From: JANLIQ01 sp964362925
Lineage (GTDB): Bacteria > Patescibacteriota > UBA1384 > 2-12-FULL-50-11
Assembly: GCA_964362925.1 (NCBI GenBank)
Contig: CAYIGA010000005.1
Coordinates: 1-31,926, forward strand
DNA: 31,926 bases
Direction of reading: 5' to 3'
The position numbers and the translations under genes are program-made. The notes beneath the pieces are model-generated. The model saw nothing but the letters and a program-made list of their open reading frames with translations, did no database searches and was not told the DNA's origin. Below, one piece after another: positions 13,187-20,816 of this stretch (the first letter of the stretch is position 1; every line of letters starts with the position of its first letter).

Positions 13187-15907
13187 TCAAGAGGGTCGAG
13201 CCGGAGCTAGCGGCGACTTCGGCTGATGATCCAAATCCGCCCAATCCGGGCCGGTTTTAATATCGACAACCAGCGGCACTTTGAGCTCGGCGATATTAGT
13301 CATTACTTCTTTGACCAGTGTCGCCACTTCGTCCTCAAAGCCCTTTTTGACTTCAAACAAGAGCTCGTCATGAATTTGGAGGAGCATCTGCCCCCCCTCG
13401 GGCAGGTCTCGAGCAATTTCGACCATCGACAGTTTCATCATATCAGCCACTGTCCCCTGGCAGGACATATTGGTGGCAATTCGTTCGGCGGCCGATCTTA
13501 GCATCGGATTAGGCGAATGGATATCAGGTAGGTATCTTCGGCGGCCAAAAAGGGTTTCGGCATATCCGACCTCGCGAGCATGACGTTGACAGCTCCGAAT
13601 AAACTCCCGCACCCCGGGGAAAGTGGCGAAGTATTTGTCGATAAACTGCTTGGCTTCGGCGACCGGAATGCCTAAGTCGTTAGCCAGGGCGTTAGCCCCC
13701 AAGCCATAAACGATACCAAAGTTAATCGCCTTAGCGCTCCTTCGGTCAACCATCAGCTTGGCGCCGACTTGGGTGTGAAAATCCTGACCAGAGTGAAAAG
13801 CGCCAATCAGCCCAACATCACCGGAAAGATGGGCTAACACCCGCAATTCCGCTTGAGAGTAATCAGCCCCAAGCAAAATCGATCCCTCTTCGGCGATAAA
13901 GGCCCGGCGAACTTCGTTGCCCAACTTGGTTCTAGTCGGAATGTTCTGCAAATTGGGGTTATTGGATGACATTCGACCAGTGGCGGCGCCTATCTGACCA
14001 AAACTGGTGTGAACGCGACCGAACTTGTCAATTTGATCGGGCAGGGTTTCGACATAGGTATTGAGTAATTTAGCTAGCTCGCGATACTCCAAAATCAGCT
14101 TTATGGCCGGGTGTTTATCCCTCAGCTTCATCAGCGATTCGGCATCGGTCGAGTAGCCAGATTTAATCTTCTTTATCCCTACCACCGGTAGGTTGAGCTT
14201 ATTAAATAAAACCTCTTGGAGTTGGCTGGGTGAGGCAATGTTGACGTTGTCGCCCAGCTGTTTGGCTGCCTCGGTCTCAATATGCTTTAATTGAGCTTGG
14301 AGGACGACACCGAGATGCTCAAGATATTTCTTATCAACCTTAATACCAGTCATTTCCATCTCAACCAAAATCGGCAGTAGCGGCATCTCGATCTCGTAAA
14401 AAACCCGTTTCAAGTCGGCCTCTTCAAGAGATGGCGCCATCTTTTCGTAGAGCCGCCAGGTGATCAAAACATCCTCGCAGGCGTAAGCCGCTAAATCCTC
14501 GACCGAGGCCGAGGTCATGGTACCGTCTTTTTTGCCGCCGAGCAGTTGGCTGGTTGGGATCTTTCTGAAGTTCAGCTCACTCATGGCTAGGTCATCAAGT
14601 CGGTGCGAATAAGCGGTCGTGTTGACCAGTTGGGAGGCGAGCATCGTGTCGAACCAAACGTTGTTAGTCTCAAAGTTGGCGCCAAGGAGGGCGTGGAGAT
14701 CATATTTGAGGTTATGACCAATTTTTTTGGCCTGACTGCCTAGAACGGCCTGGACACTCTGGCGGACTTGCTCGATTGGTAAACCAGTTTTGTAGGCGGG
14801 CGCCAGCGGTAGGTAGGCCGCCTTGTCTTTACTCCAGGCCAAGGCGATACCGATCAGCTCACCATCTAAATCGACCGTCTCGGTGTCGATGACTAATACT
14901 GGCTCCTTCAAGAGATCGGTCTGGAGTTCTTGCCAGCGCTCGATCGTCGTGACCGCTTCGAACGGTAGGGACGGCTCGATTTTAATCGATAAATCTTTTT
15001 TACCGTCAAACAAAGATACTTGGCTGGTCGCCTGAACAGACTCCGGCAGTTTGGCTAAGAGCGACTTAAAACCAAGTTCCTGAAACAGTCCAGCTACTTG
15101 CCTAAAATCAAAATTGGCGACATCGGCTTCCTTAAGATCAAGATCAATATCCAAATCCTGACGAATTTTGGCCAGGCGGCGGCTCATCATCACTTGATCT
15201 TTATTGTCGGCCAAAATCTGCCCGGGACGGTCTTTGAGATCGGCCAGGTGTTGGTAAATGTTCTCGAGGTCATGATATTTGGCCAACAATTCCACGGCCG
15301 TTTTCGGGCCAATCCCGGGCGCGCCGGGGATATTGTCCGAAGCGTCGCCAGCTAAGGCCTTGTAATCGACGATCTGTTCGGGGAAAACACCGATTTTTTC
15401 TTTGACACCAGCTCGATGATAAGTGAGAGTATCGGTAACGCCCCGGCGCAAACTGTAGACCGAAACCGAGTCGTTGACTAATTGAAGGGCGTCGTTATCG
15501 CCAGTCACAATCACCGTTTGCAGACCGGCTTTAGTCGCTTTGGCCGCTAGCGAGCCGATCAAATCGTCAGCCTCGACCCCTTTTTGAGCAAAGAGGGGGA
15601 TATTCAAGACCTCGACAATCTCCCGGACTCGGGGAATTTGCTCGGTCAGCGCTTGATCGGATTCTTTCCGCTTGGCTTTGTAACCGTCATAAATTTCGTT
15701 ACGGAAGGTTACCCGACCGATATCGAAACAAGCGACGACATAATCGGGCTTTTCATCCTGAATCGCTTTCAAGAGGGCGTTAGCAAAGCCGTAAACGGCG
15801 TTGACTTGTTCTCCTTTAGGGGTGGCAAGTGGCGGCAAGGCGTGGTAAGAGCGATGAATTAAGGCGTTGGCGTCAAGTAATAAAATCTTCTCTAAACTTG
15901 TCGGCAT
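13187..15907 (-). CDS. polA: DNA polymerase I with 5'-3' and 3'-5' exonuclease domains
   Basis: The 906-residue protein contains three domains. The 5' nuclease domain spans residues 5-290 (LLLDANALIHRSYH, VEADDLIGS, GDASDNIPGAPGIGPKTA). The 3'-5' proofreading domain carries DTET, the GHNLKYDLHAL motif and YACEDVLITWRLY, so its catalytic acidic residues are present. The family A polymerase domain has motif A (GADYSQAELRVLAHL), motif B (RRSAKAINFGIVYG) and motif C (QIHDELLFEV). The stretch between FHTQ and RRSAK is 9 residues shorter than in E. coli or Taq, shortening the loop before the O helix. ATG 15907 is chosen because MPTSLEKILLLDAN matches the family start and a TATTCT box lies 8 nt upstream; the longer frame from 15973 adds 22 unlikely residues. 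Confidence 0.96.
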   Translation of the reverse strand: MPTSLEKILLLDANALIHRSYHALPPLATPKGEQVNAVYGFANALLKAIQDEKPDYVVACFDIGRVTFRNEIYDGYKAKRKESDQALTEQIPRVREIVEVLNIPLFAQKGVEADDLIGSLAAKATKAGLQTVIVTGDNDALQLVNDSVSVYSLRRGVTDTLTYHRAGVKEKIGVFPEQIVDYKALAGDASDNIPGAPGIGPKTAVELLAKYHDLENIYQHLADLKDRPGQILADNKDQVMMSRRLAKIRQDLDIDLDLKEADVANFDFRQVAGLFQELGFKSLLAKLPESVQATSQVSLFDGKKDLSIKIEPSLPFEAVTTIERWQELQTDLLKEPVLVIDTETVDLDGELIGIALAWSKDKAAYLPLAPAYKTGLPIEQVRQSVQAVLGSQAKKIGHNLKYDLHALLGANFETNNVWFDTMLASQLVNTTAYSHRLDDLAMSELNFRKIPTSQLLGGKKDGTMTSASVEDLAAYACEDVLITWRLYEKMAPSLEEADLKRVFYEIEMPLLPILVEMEMTGIKVDKKYLEHLGVVLQAQLKHIETEAAKQLGDNVNIASPSQLQEVLFNKLNLPVVGIKKIKSGYSTDAESLMKLRDKHPAIKLILEYRELAKLLNTYVETLPDQIDKFGRVHTSFGQIGAATGRMSSNNPNLQNIPTRTKLGNEVRRAFIAEEGSILLGADYSQAELRVLAHLSGDVGLIGAFHSGQDFHTQVGAKLMVDRRSAKAINFGIVYGLGANALANDLGIPVAEAKQFIDKYFATFPGVREFIRSCQRHAREVGYAETLFGRRRYLPDIHSPNPMLRSAAERIATNMSCQGTVADMMKLSMVEIARDLPEGGQMLLQIHDELLFEVKKGFEDEVATLVKEVMTNIAELKVPLVVDIKTGPDWADLDHQPKSPLAPARPS

Positions 15908-16217
15908 TTGGTTTGAGAATACCCGAGAAACCAGTCCTCGGCCAGTTTTCTGGATTATCGACCCTAGACACATATCTAATAATACTGTAAATATGGAGTA
16001 ACTCGCCCTAGGTGAGTAGGCTTGGTTTTCGGACTAAGCCAAGTGTCTCCGTCAGTGGCCTTCGATAGGCGGCGGAGATTTGGAAATCGGACCCTTTAAG
16101 TAAGTCATTTTCACCCCGGGGGGGCGCATGCCGACGCCAAATTGTAGATTCCTTAGGAGGCTTTAGGTCCCCTATTCTTCTTAAACTGACCTTATTTCAG
16201 CCAGAGCCGATATGGTA
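15908..16217. other. Gene-free structured stretch between polA and mazF
   Basis: About 310 nt with no credible gene. It contains CTTGGTTT (16021-16028) pairing with AAGCCAAG (16036-16043) around loop TCGGACT. Next comes a compound hairpin in which CTCCG and CGGAG enclose GCCT-TCGAT-AGGC (about 16047-16077), then GGCG...CGCC (about 16124-16140), and GGACC (near 16090) complementary to GGTCC (near 16167). The density of consecutive stems suggests a structured RNA, but it does not match tRNA, tmRNA, SRP RNA or a riboswitch that I recognise, and neither strand has a strong promoter at its edge. Confidence 0.4.
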
Positions 16218-16571
16218 TTAACGACCGAGCAAAGCCTCAACTCGCCGCAAAACCAACTCCAGCTGATCGGCGGAAATTTTTTCTATGAATTTGGCTTGAC
16301 GAGCGTTAACGTCAACGCTCCGGAGGTGAATCGGCAAAACTGCCCCTTTTGTCTTAGTTTTTTTCAAAATCACCTCAAATGGTAGCCCCTTAATTTGGCT
16401 CGTAATTGGGCAAATAATCGCTAAGTTCGTTCGGTTGGTGAGGAGTTTTGGTGATAAAACCAAAGCTGGTCGGCGGCCAGATTGTTCATGGCCAACTCGC
16501 GGGTCAAGAACTAGCCAAATTATATCGCCCTGACTAGGAACAAAGCTAATCGATTTTTTCGGCGCCGACAT
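16218..16571 (-). CDS. mazF: MazF/PemK-type endoribonuclease toxin
   Basis: MazF toxins cleave single-stranded RNA at short sequence motifs. The 117-residue protein has the family order: GDIIWLVLDPRVGHEQSGRRPALVLS at the start of the SH3-like barrel, then LAIICPITSQIKGLPFEV, and ISADQLELVLRRVEALLG at the C-terminus. The ATG at 16571 gives the normal length; it overlaps the antitoxin gene by 26 nt, typical of translational coupling. A longer frame to 16616 exists but would enlarge the overlap. It is expected to be held inactive by MazE. Confidence 0.92.
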   Translation of the reverse strand: MSAPKKSISFVPSQGDIIWLVLDPRVGHEQSGRRPALVLSPKLLTNRTNLAIICPITSQIKGLPFEVILKKTKTKGAVLPIHLRSVDVNARQAKFIEKISADQLELVLRRVEALLGR

Positions 16572-16794
16572 CTGATCCCAAATCCAACTCTCCACCGATC
16601 GATTGAGGGGTAACACCAGAGAGTATCGCTTCTAGAGTACTTTCGTCTGGTATCGGCGTTAGAATAATCGACCGGCCACGCAGACTAATTGCCAGTTGCG
16701 AATCTTGGCGGAGCCGAGCCGCTTCGACTACTTTTTTGGGCAAACGGATGCCTTGGCCGTTCCCCCATTTTTTGAGCGATTGAGTAATAAACAT
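16546..16794 (-). CDS. mazE: MazE-type antitoxin (AbrB/SpoVT fold)
   Basis: The 82-residue protein has the MazE/AbrB N-terminal DNA-binding domain (ITQSLKKWGNGQGIRLPKKVVE) and an acidic C-terminal tail (GGELDLGSDVGAEKID) that would wrap the toxin. It both neutralises MazF and should repress its own promoter. ATG 16794 is chosen over ATG 16803 because 16803 lies upstream of the expected transcript start, inside the operator. The start is therefore leaderless. MazF follows with an overlap. Confidence 0.92.
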   Translation of the reverse strand: MFITQSLKKWGNGQGIRLPKKVVEAARLRQDSQLAISLRGRSIILTPIPDESTLEAILSGVTPQSIGGELDLGSDVGAEKID

Positions 16795-16832
16795 TGTATA
16801 CATAAGTATACACTATTGTCACTGGTTGTCAA
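16795..16832 (-). promoter_or_regulatory. mazEF promoter and palindromic operator
   Basis: TTGACA (16832-16827), 16 nt, TATACT (16810-16805) on the minus strand. A perfect palindrome, TGTATAC-ATAA-GTATACA (16795-16812), covers the -10 box and reaches the base next to the start codon, as expected for autorepression by MazE or MazEF. Confidence 0.8.
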
Positions 16833-16840
16833 TTAGAAAT

Positions 16841-18193
16841 TTAAATCCGGTATTTTTCCAGCAATTCTTCCAGCACCGCTCGATCGGAGAACGGCACCAG
16901 TTTATCGCCGAGGGCCATCACTTTCTCCGCCCCTTTGCCTGTCACGAGCACGACATCTTGGGGCCGGGCCATTTGACAGGCCCGTTGAATTGCCTCTTTA
17001 CGATCAGGCACCCGCCACCACCAGATATCTTCGCCGTTGTCTTTATACTTGAACGACAGGTCACCTTCATCGTCACCGGCCTTCTTGATTTTGTAGCGGC
17101 CACGAAGCGGCCGACCGCGGGGAACACCAGCGGCGACTTCGTCGATGATTGTATTCGGATCTTCGTGGTAAGGATCTTCGTTGGTCACAATTACATAGTC
17201 GGCATATCGACCGGCCAGGGCGCCCAAAATTGGCCGCTTAGTTTTGTCTCGGTCGCCAGTTGCCCCCAGAACCGAGATTAGTTTGCCGTGAACAGCTGGC
17301 TTGATCGTTTCATATACTTTCTGTAAGGCGTCAGGCGTATGGGCGTAGTCGACAATGGCGGTGAAGGCCTGGCCGCGATCAATCACTTCCATTCGACCGG
17401 GAACTGGCTTGGCCACCCGCAGACCTTCGACGACCGTCTCTAACGACAGGTCTAAACCCAAGCCAACACTAGCAGCGGCTAAAGCGTTGGAGACATTAAA
17501 TTCGCCTGGCAAGGGAATGGAAATACTGGCTTGACGACCCCGAGAGAGTAAGACAAAATCGGTTCCGCCCGATCGCTGGTAGATTTTCTTGCCAACCAAA
17601 TCAGCCGATCCTTTTAAGCTATAAGTGACAGTCCTGTTGGCGCTATGGGCGAGAAAATGCTCGCTTGAGGGATCGTCAATGTTAACTACCGACAAGCGCG
17701 GTCGGTGAGCGAATAGCTCCTCTTTGGCCTGGCGATATTTTTCCATCGTTTGGTGATAGTCGAGATGGTCGTGAGTTAAGTTAGTAAAAACAGCCACCTG
17801 AAAGGGGATACCCCAGAGCCGATGCTGATCGAGCCCGATTGAGGTCACTTCTATGACGACGTCGTCACATCCAGCTTTGACCATCTGGGAGAGCAGTTTT
17901 TGCAACAAAAACGGGCTGACGGTGGTCATCTTAATGTTGTTTTCAACCAATTTGTCGCCAATTTGCCAATCAACCGTCGTACACATCCCAACTTTGCGCC
18001 CGAAGGTCTGTAAAATTGAGGTAATTAAATGAGCGGTAGTCGTCTTTCCGTTAGTTCCCGTTACCCCAATCACTCGGAGCTTTTTGGCCGGAAAGCCGTA
18101 AATGACCGCGGCCAAAACTCCTCTCGAGAGGTGATAAAGGTTAATCAGCCAATCAGGAGTGTGCTGACGGATAGTCCGTTTAATAGAGGTCAT
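16841..18193 (-). CDS. murE: MurE-like Mur ligase lacking the N-terminal substrate domain
   Basis: MurE adds the third amino acid to UDP-MurNAc-dipeptide in peptidoglycan synthesis, using ATP. The central ATP-binding domain has GVTGTNGKTTT (residues 43-53), then IEVTSIGLDQHRLWG and TNLTHDHLDYHQTMEKYR. The C-terminal domain has DYAHTPDALQKVY and GATGDRDKTKRP. At 450 residues it begins almost directly with the ATP-binding domain and lacks the roughly 90-residue N-terminal UDP-binding domain. The specificity loop that reads DNPR in diaminopimelate-adding enzymes reads NEDPYHEDP here (near residue 340), so the added amino acid is uncertain. An insert of about 25 charged and aromatic residues (around KAGDDEGDLSF to DIWWW) precedes DRKEAI. 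It follows the FemAB-like gene by 19 nt, suggesting a cell-wall operon. Confidence 0.88.
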   Translation of the reverse strand: MTSIKRTIRQHTPDWLINLYHLSRGVLAAVIYGFPAKKLRVIGVTGTNGKTTTAHLITSILQTFGRKVGMCTTVDWQIGDKLVENNIKMTTVSPFLLQKLLSQMVKAGCDDVVIEVTSIGLDQHRLWGIPFQVAVFTNLTHDHLDYHQTMEKYRQAKEELFAHRPRLSVVNIDDPSSEHFLAHSANRTVTYSLKGSADLVGKKIYQRSGGTDFVLLSRGRQASISIPLPGEFNVSNALAAASVGLGLDLSLETVVEGLRVAKPVPGRMEVIDRGQAFTAIVDYAHTPDALQKVYETIKPAVHGKLISVLGATGDRDKTKRPILGALAGRYADYVIVTNEDPYHEDPNTIIDEVAAGVPRGRPLRGRYKIKKAGDDEGDLSFKYKDNGEDIWWWRVPDRKEAIQRACQMARPQDVVLVTGKGAEKVMALGDKLVPFSDRAVLEELLEKYRI

Positions 18194-18212
18194 CTGTTGT
18201 ATTTATCGATTT

Positions 18213-19127
18213 TCATTGAACGGCTGGTCTTCTTCGCCTCTCAACGAACTTGTATAAGCTATACCAAAAGTGGCTCTGAACCAAGTCCCACGAACCTAAC
18301 AGCCGAATTGACTGACCGCCAAATTGGGTTTTGAAGCGAGTCAAGCCGTCGTGAGGATGACTCTTGGCCGACGACGGGAACGGCGCGATCGCTAGTAAGT
18401 CGTAAACGGTCAGACCGCGTTTTTTAGCTTCTCTAATCGCTTCCCAGTGAGTTAAATACGGCGCCATCAAATTACGATCGTCGCCAGAGCCGCCGTACAG
18501 ATAGCTACAGACCCCACCGTAAAACGACAGCAACAGCGCCGCCAGCGGTTGACCGTCTTTAGAGACAATAATAATGTCACCGGCTTGGTTGTCGGCCAAA
18601 GTTTTGGCCAAAAGTTGGAAGTAAGCCAAGGCGCGACCGCGGAAATTGGCCCGCTTAGCCGTCTGGTCATAAAGTTCAAATAAAATTTTAACCGATTGGT
18701 CAGTAATGCCCCAGTCAATTTTTAAATGATGTTTTTTGGCTAAGTAAATGTTGTAGCGGCCTTTTGGCTTCATTCCTTTGAGGAGTTCTTGCTCGGATTT
18801 GTCTAAGAGTAGCCACTGTCGATATTCCGGTTGAACGTCTTCAAACGCCTTGACTAATCCCAAACGAACCAACCTTCCGGCGAGTGCCGGACTCCAGAGC
18901 TCCAAAAATTCAAATCGGCTGAAAATACGTCCTGGTGTCGAATCTCCCTTTATGTCTTTAAACACATCAGAGAAGCGGCCGTCTTGGGGGATTTCGGGAA
19001 AATACAGAATTGATTTTCTTAAAGGCAAGAAGCGTGATAGGCCGTAAAGTTGGCCGTACTTATTCGACCGCCAACCGCTTGATTCTTTAAACTTCGCCCA
19101 AAATTCGGTTTGCAACATCGAGGCCAT
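18213..19127 (-). CDS. FemAB/FemX-family aminoacyltransferase (peptidoglycan bridge formation)
   Basis: FemAB-type enzymes transfer amino acids from aminoacyl-tRNA to the peptidoglycan stem peptide. The 304-residue protein matches the paired GNAT-like fold: LQTEFWAKFKESSGW at the N-terminus, MKPKGRYNIYLAKKHHLKI in the middle, then ELYDQTAKRANFRGR, DGQPLAALLLSFYGGVCSYLYGGS, YLTHWEAIREAKKRGLTVYDL, and a C-terminal TRFKTQFGG segment. It lacks the coiled-coil arm of staphylococcal FemA. ATG 19127 is chosen because a perfect TATAAT box ends 7 nt before it; ATG 19130 is the alternative, and the longer frame from 19196 overlaps the divergent NYN gene. It precedes murE closely, so both probably act on the cross-link. 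Confidence 0.85.
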   Translation of the reverse strand: MASMLQTEFWAKFKESSGWRSNKYGQLYGLSRFLPLRKSILYFPEIPQDGRFSDVFKDIKGDSTPGRIFSRFEFLELWSPALAGRLVRLGLVKAFEDVQPEYRQWLLLDKSEQELLKGMKPKGRYNIYLAKKHHLKIDWGITDQSVKILFELYDQTAKRANFRGRALAYFQLLAKTLADNQAGDIIIVSKDGQPLAALLLSFYGGVCSYLYGGSGDDRNLMAPYLTHWEAIREAKKRGLTVYDLLAIAPFPSSAKSHPHDGLTRFKTQFGGQSIRLLGSWDLVQSHFWYSLYKFVERRRRPAVQ

Positions 19128-19134
19128 CATTCTA

Positions 19135-19140
19135 ATTATA
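19135..19140 (-). promoter_or_regulatory. -10 box of the femAB-murE operon
   Basis: A perfect TATAAT on the minus strand, 7 nt before ATG 19127. No clear -35 box is present. Transcription should begin on the start codon itself. Confidence 0.55.
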
Positions 19141-19176
19141 CTGTAATCTAACCTGAATCGCTGTAAGATACGATAA

Positions 19177-19695
19177 ATGTCTTCCCAGAAAAACAACTAC
19201 GCCTTTATCGATAGCCAGAATCTTAATTTGGCGATCCAGGAACTTGGCTGGAAACTGGACTTCGCCAAATTTCGTGTTTACCTAAAGGATAAGTATGGCG
19301 TTGTCAAAGCATTTTTGTTCATTGGCTATATTGAAGGTATCGCCAGTCTCTACCAATCCCTCCAGGAAGCTGGCTTTATCTGCATCTTTAAGCCGACCCT
19401 AAAATACCGAGACGGAACCACCAAGGGCAACTGTGATACCGAGTTAGTCCTGCAAGCAATGATTGAATATCCAAACTATGACCAGGCTGTGATTATAACT
19501 GGTGACGGAGATTTCCAGTGCCTGGCGAAATACTTACTTACAAAAAAGAAGTTAGCAGTAATCATCGTCCCAAACCAGCGAAAATTTTCAGCTCTGCTTA
19601 ACTTCAAAATTTTCCGCTCCCATCTCCGATTTATGAATAATCTGAAAGAAAAGCTCTGTCACAAGAAAAGACCCCACAAGGACAAAACCTTGTAG
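19177..19695 (+). CDS. NYN-domain (LabA/DUF88, PIN-like) putative RNase
   Basis: NYN proteins share the PIN nuclease fold and are thought to act on RNA. The 172-residue protein has the family's acidic positions: AFIDSQNLN (D12), KGNCDTELVLQAM (D87) and VIITGDGDFQCL (D110, D112), which together form the metal site. The C-terminal 40 residues are very basic (Lys, Arg, His), and the last of them are encoded by the terminator hairpin. The ATG at 19177 has no Shine-Dalgarno site. The gene is divergent from the FemAB-like gene and ends at its own terminator, so it is probably monocistronic. Target unknown. Confidence 0.85.
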   Translation: MSSQKNNYAFIDSQNLNLAIQELGWKLDFAKFRVYLKDKYGVVKAFLFIGYIEGIASLYQSLQEAGFICIFKPTLKYRDGTTKGNCDTELVLQAMIEYPNYDQAVIITGDGDFQCLAKYLLTKKKLAVIIVPNQRKFSALLNFKIFRSHLRFMNNLKEKLCHKKRPHKDKTL

Positions 19696-19708
19696 GGTGA
19701 TCTTTTCT
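19664..19708 (+). terminator. Intrinsic terminator overlapping the NYN stop codon
   Basis: AGAAAAGA (19664-19671) plus CCCCACAAGG (19672-19681), loop ACAAAA, then CCTTGTAGGG (19688-19697), TGA, and TCTTTTCT (19701-19708). The stem has one mismatch, and A-rich and T-rich arms flank it, so it can work in both directions. The gene's TAG (19693-19695) is inside the 3' arm. Confidence 0.75.
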
Positions 19709-19772
19709 ATTGGTGATCTATGAAAAAGATAGCAAAAAAATACCTCGGCGTCAATTGTATAGCTAGCCAAAA

Positions 19773-20816
19773 ATGCGGATTCTAGCTATTGAAACTAGTT
19801 GTGACGAGACGGCGGCGGCCATTGTTGAGGCCAAAGATGAAGGAAGCCAGATAAATATCTTGACCAACATTGTTGCTTCCCAGCTCAAGACCCACACCAA
19901 AACCGGCGGGGTGATACCCGATGTTGCCGCCCGGATGCACACCGAGGCAATGACAGCTGTCCTCAATCAAGCTACTGACGGCAAGAAACTTGATTTTGAT
20001 GCCGTTGCTGTCACGGAGGGCCCGGGTTTAATCGGTTGCTTGCTGATCGGCCAGTCGGCGGCCAAAACGATTGCCCAGGTTACAGGCAAGCCATTTTATC
20101 CCATCAACCATCTGGAAGGCCATATTTATTCGGCATGGTTGGGCGAAAATCGGCCCGAATTACCAGCTCTGATTGCGATTATATCTGGTGGTCATAGTGA
20201 GCTGGTCCTAATGAGAGAACATCTTGGCTACGAACAGATCGGCGCCACTCGCGACGACGCCGCCGGCGAGGCTTTCGATAAAGTCGCTCGACTGCTCAAC
20301 CTGCCTTACCCCGGCGGGCCGGCCATTGCTCACCTGGCCAAAGAAGGTAACGACCAGGCCTATGCCCTGCCAATTTCGCTCAACGAGCGTGACAACTTGG
20401 AATTTTCTTTTAGCGGCCTCAAGGCGGCCGTGGCCGGATTAGTCGGCAAACTTGCCGACCCATTACCAAGACACGTCAAGGCCGATATTGCCGCCAGCTT
20501 TCAAAAAACTGTCGCCGACACCATCGCTAAAAAAACCGTTTGGACGCTCGATAAAAACCCGGACGTTAAATCTGTTTGCCTGGTTGGTGGCGTCGCCGCT
20601 AACGAGCATTTGAGAGTTCGGCTGGAGCAGACCCTTCACATTTTCAACCCAGCGATTAAGTATTTTGTCCCCGAGTTCAAATACTGTACCGACAACGCCG
20701 CTATGATCGGCGCGGCAGCTGTTTTCCATACGCTGTACGGTCAGCCGACGCCGTGGCAAGACTTGGCCGCCGACCCAAATCTGGCCTTAAATTCAGTTAA
20801 AATAAGTAAATCTTAA
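19773..20816 (+). CDS. tsaD: tRNA N6-adenosine threonylcarbamoyltransferase TsaD
   Basis: TsaD attaches threonylcarbamoyl to A37 of ANN-decoding tRNAs, together with TsaB and TsaE. The 347-residue length is normal. It shows the ASKHA-fold N-terminus MRILAIETSCDETAAAIV, the metal-binding histidines H113 and H117 in NHLEGHIYSAW, the phosphate loop AIISGGHSELVL, FSFSGLKAAV, and the C-terminal YCTDNAAMIGAAA with the metal-binding Asp. A TATAGC box (19758-19763) ends 9 nt before the ATG and there is no Shine-Dalgarno site. The stop overlaps the valS start by one base (TAATG), so the two genes are coupled. Confidence 0.96.
   Translation: MRILAIETSCDETAAAIVEAKDEGSQINILTNIVASQLKTHTKTGGVIPDVAARMHTEAMTAVLNQATDGKKLDFDAVAVTEGPGLIGCLLIGQSAAKTIAQVTGKPFYPINHLEGHIYSAWLGENRPELPALIAIISGGHSELVLMREHLGYEQIGATRDDAAGEAFDKVARLLNLPYPGGPAIAHLAKEGNDQAYALPISLNERDNLEFSFSGLKAAVAGLVGKLADPLPRHVKADIAASFQKTVADTIAKKTVWTLDKNPDVKSVCLVGGVAANEHLRVRLEQTLHIFNPAIKYFVPEFKYCTDNAAMIGAAAVFHTLYGQPTPWQDLAADPNLALNSVKISKS

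Noticed and set aside
16801..16803. Upstream ATG of mazE
   Set aside because: It lies upstream of the expected transcript start and inside the operator.
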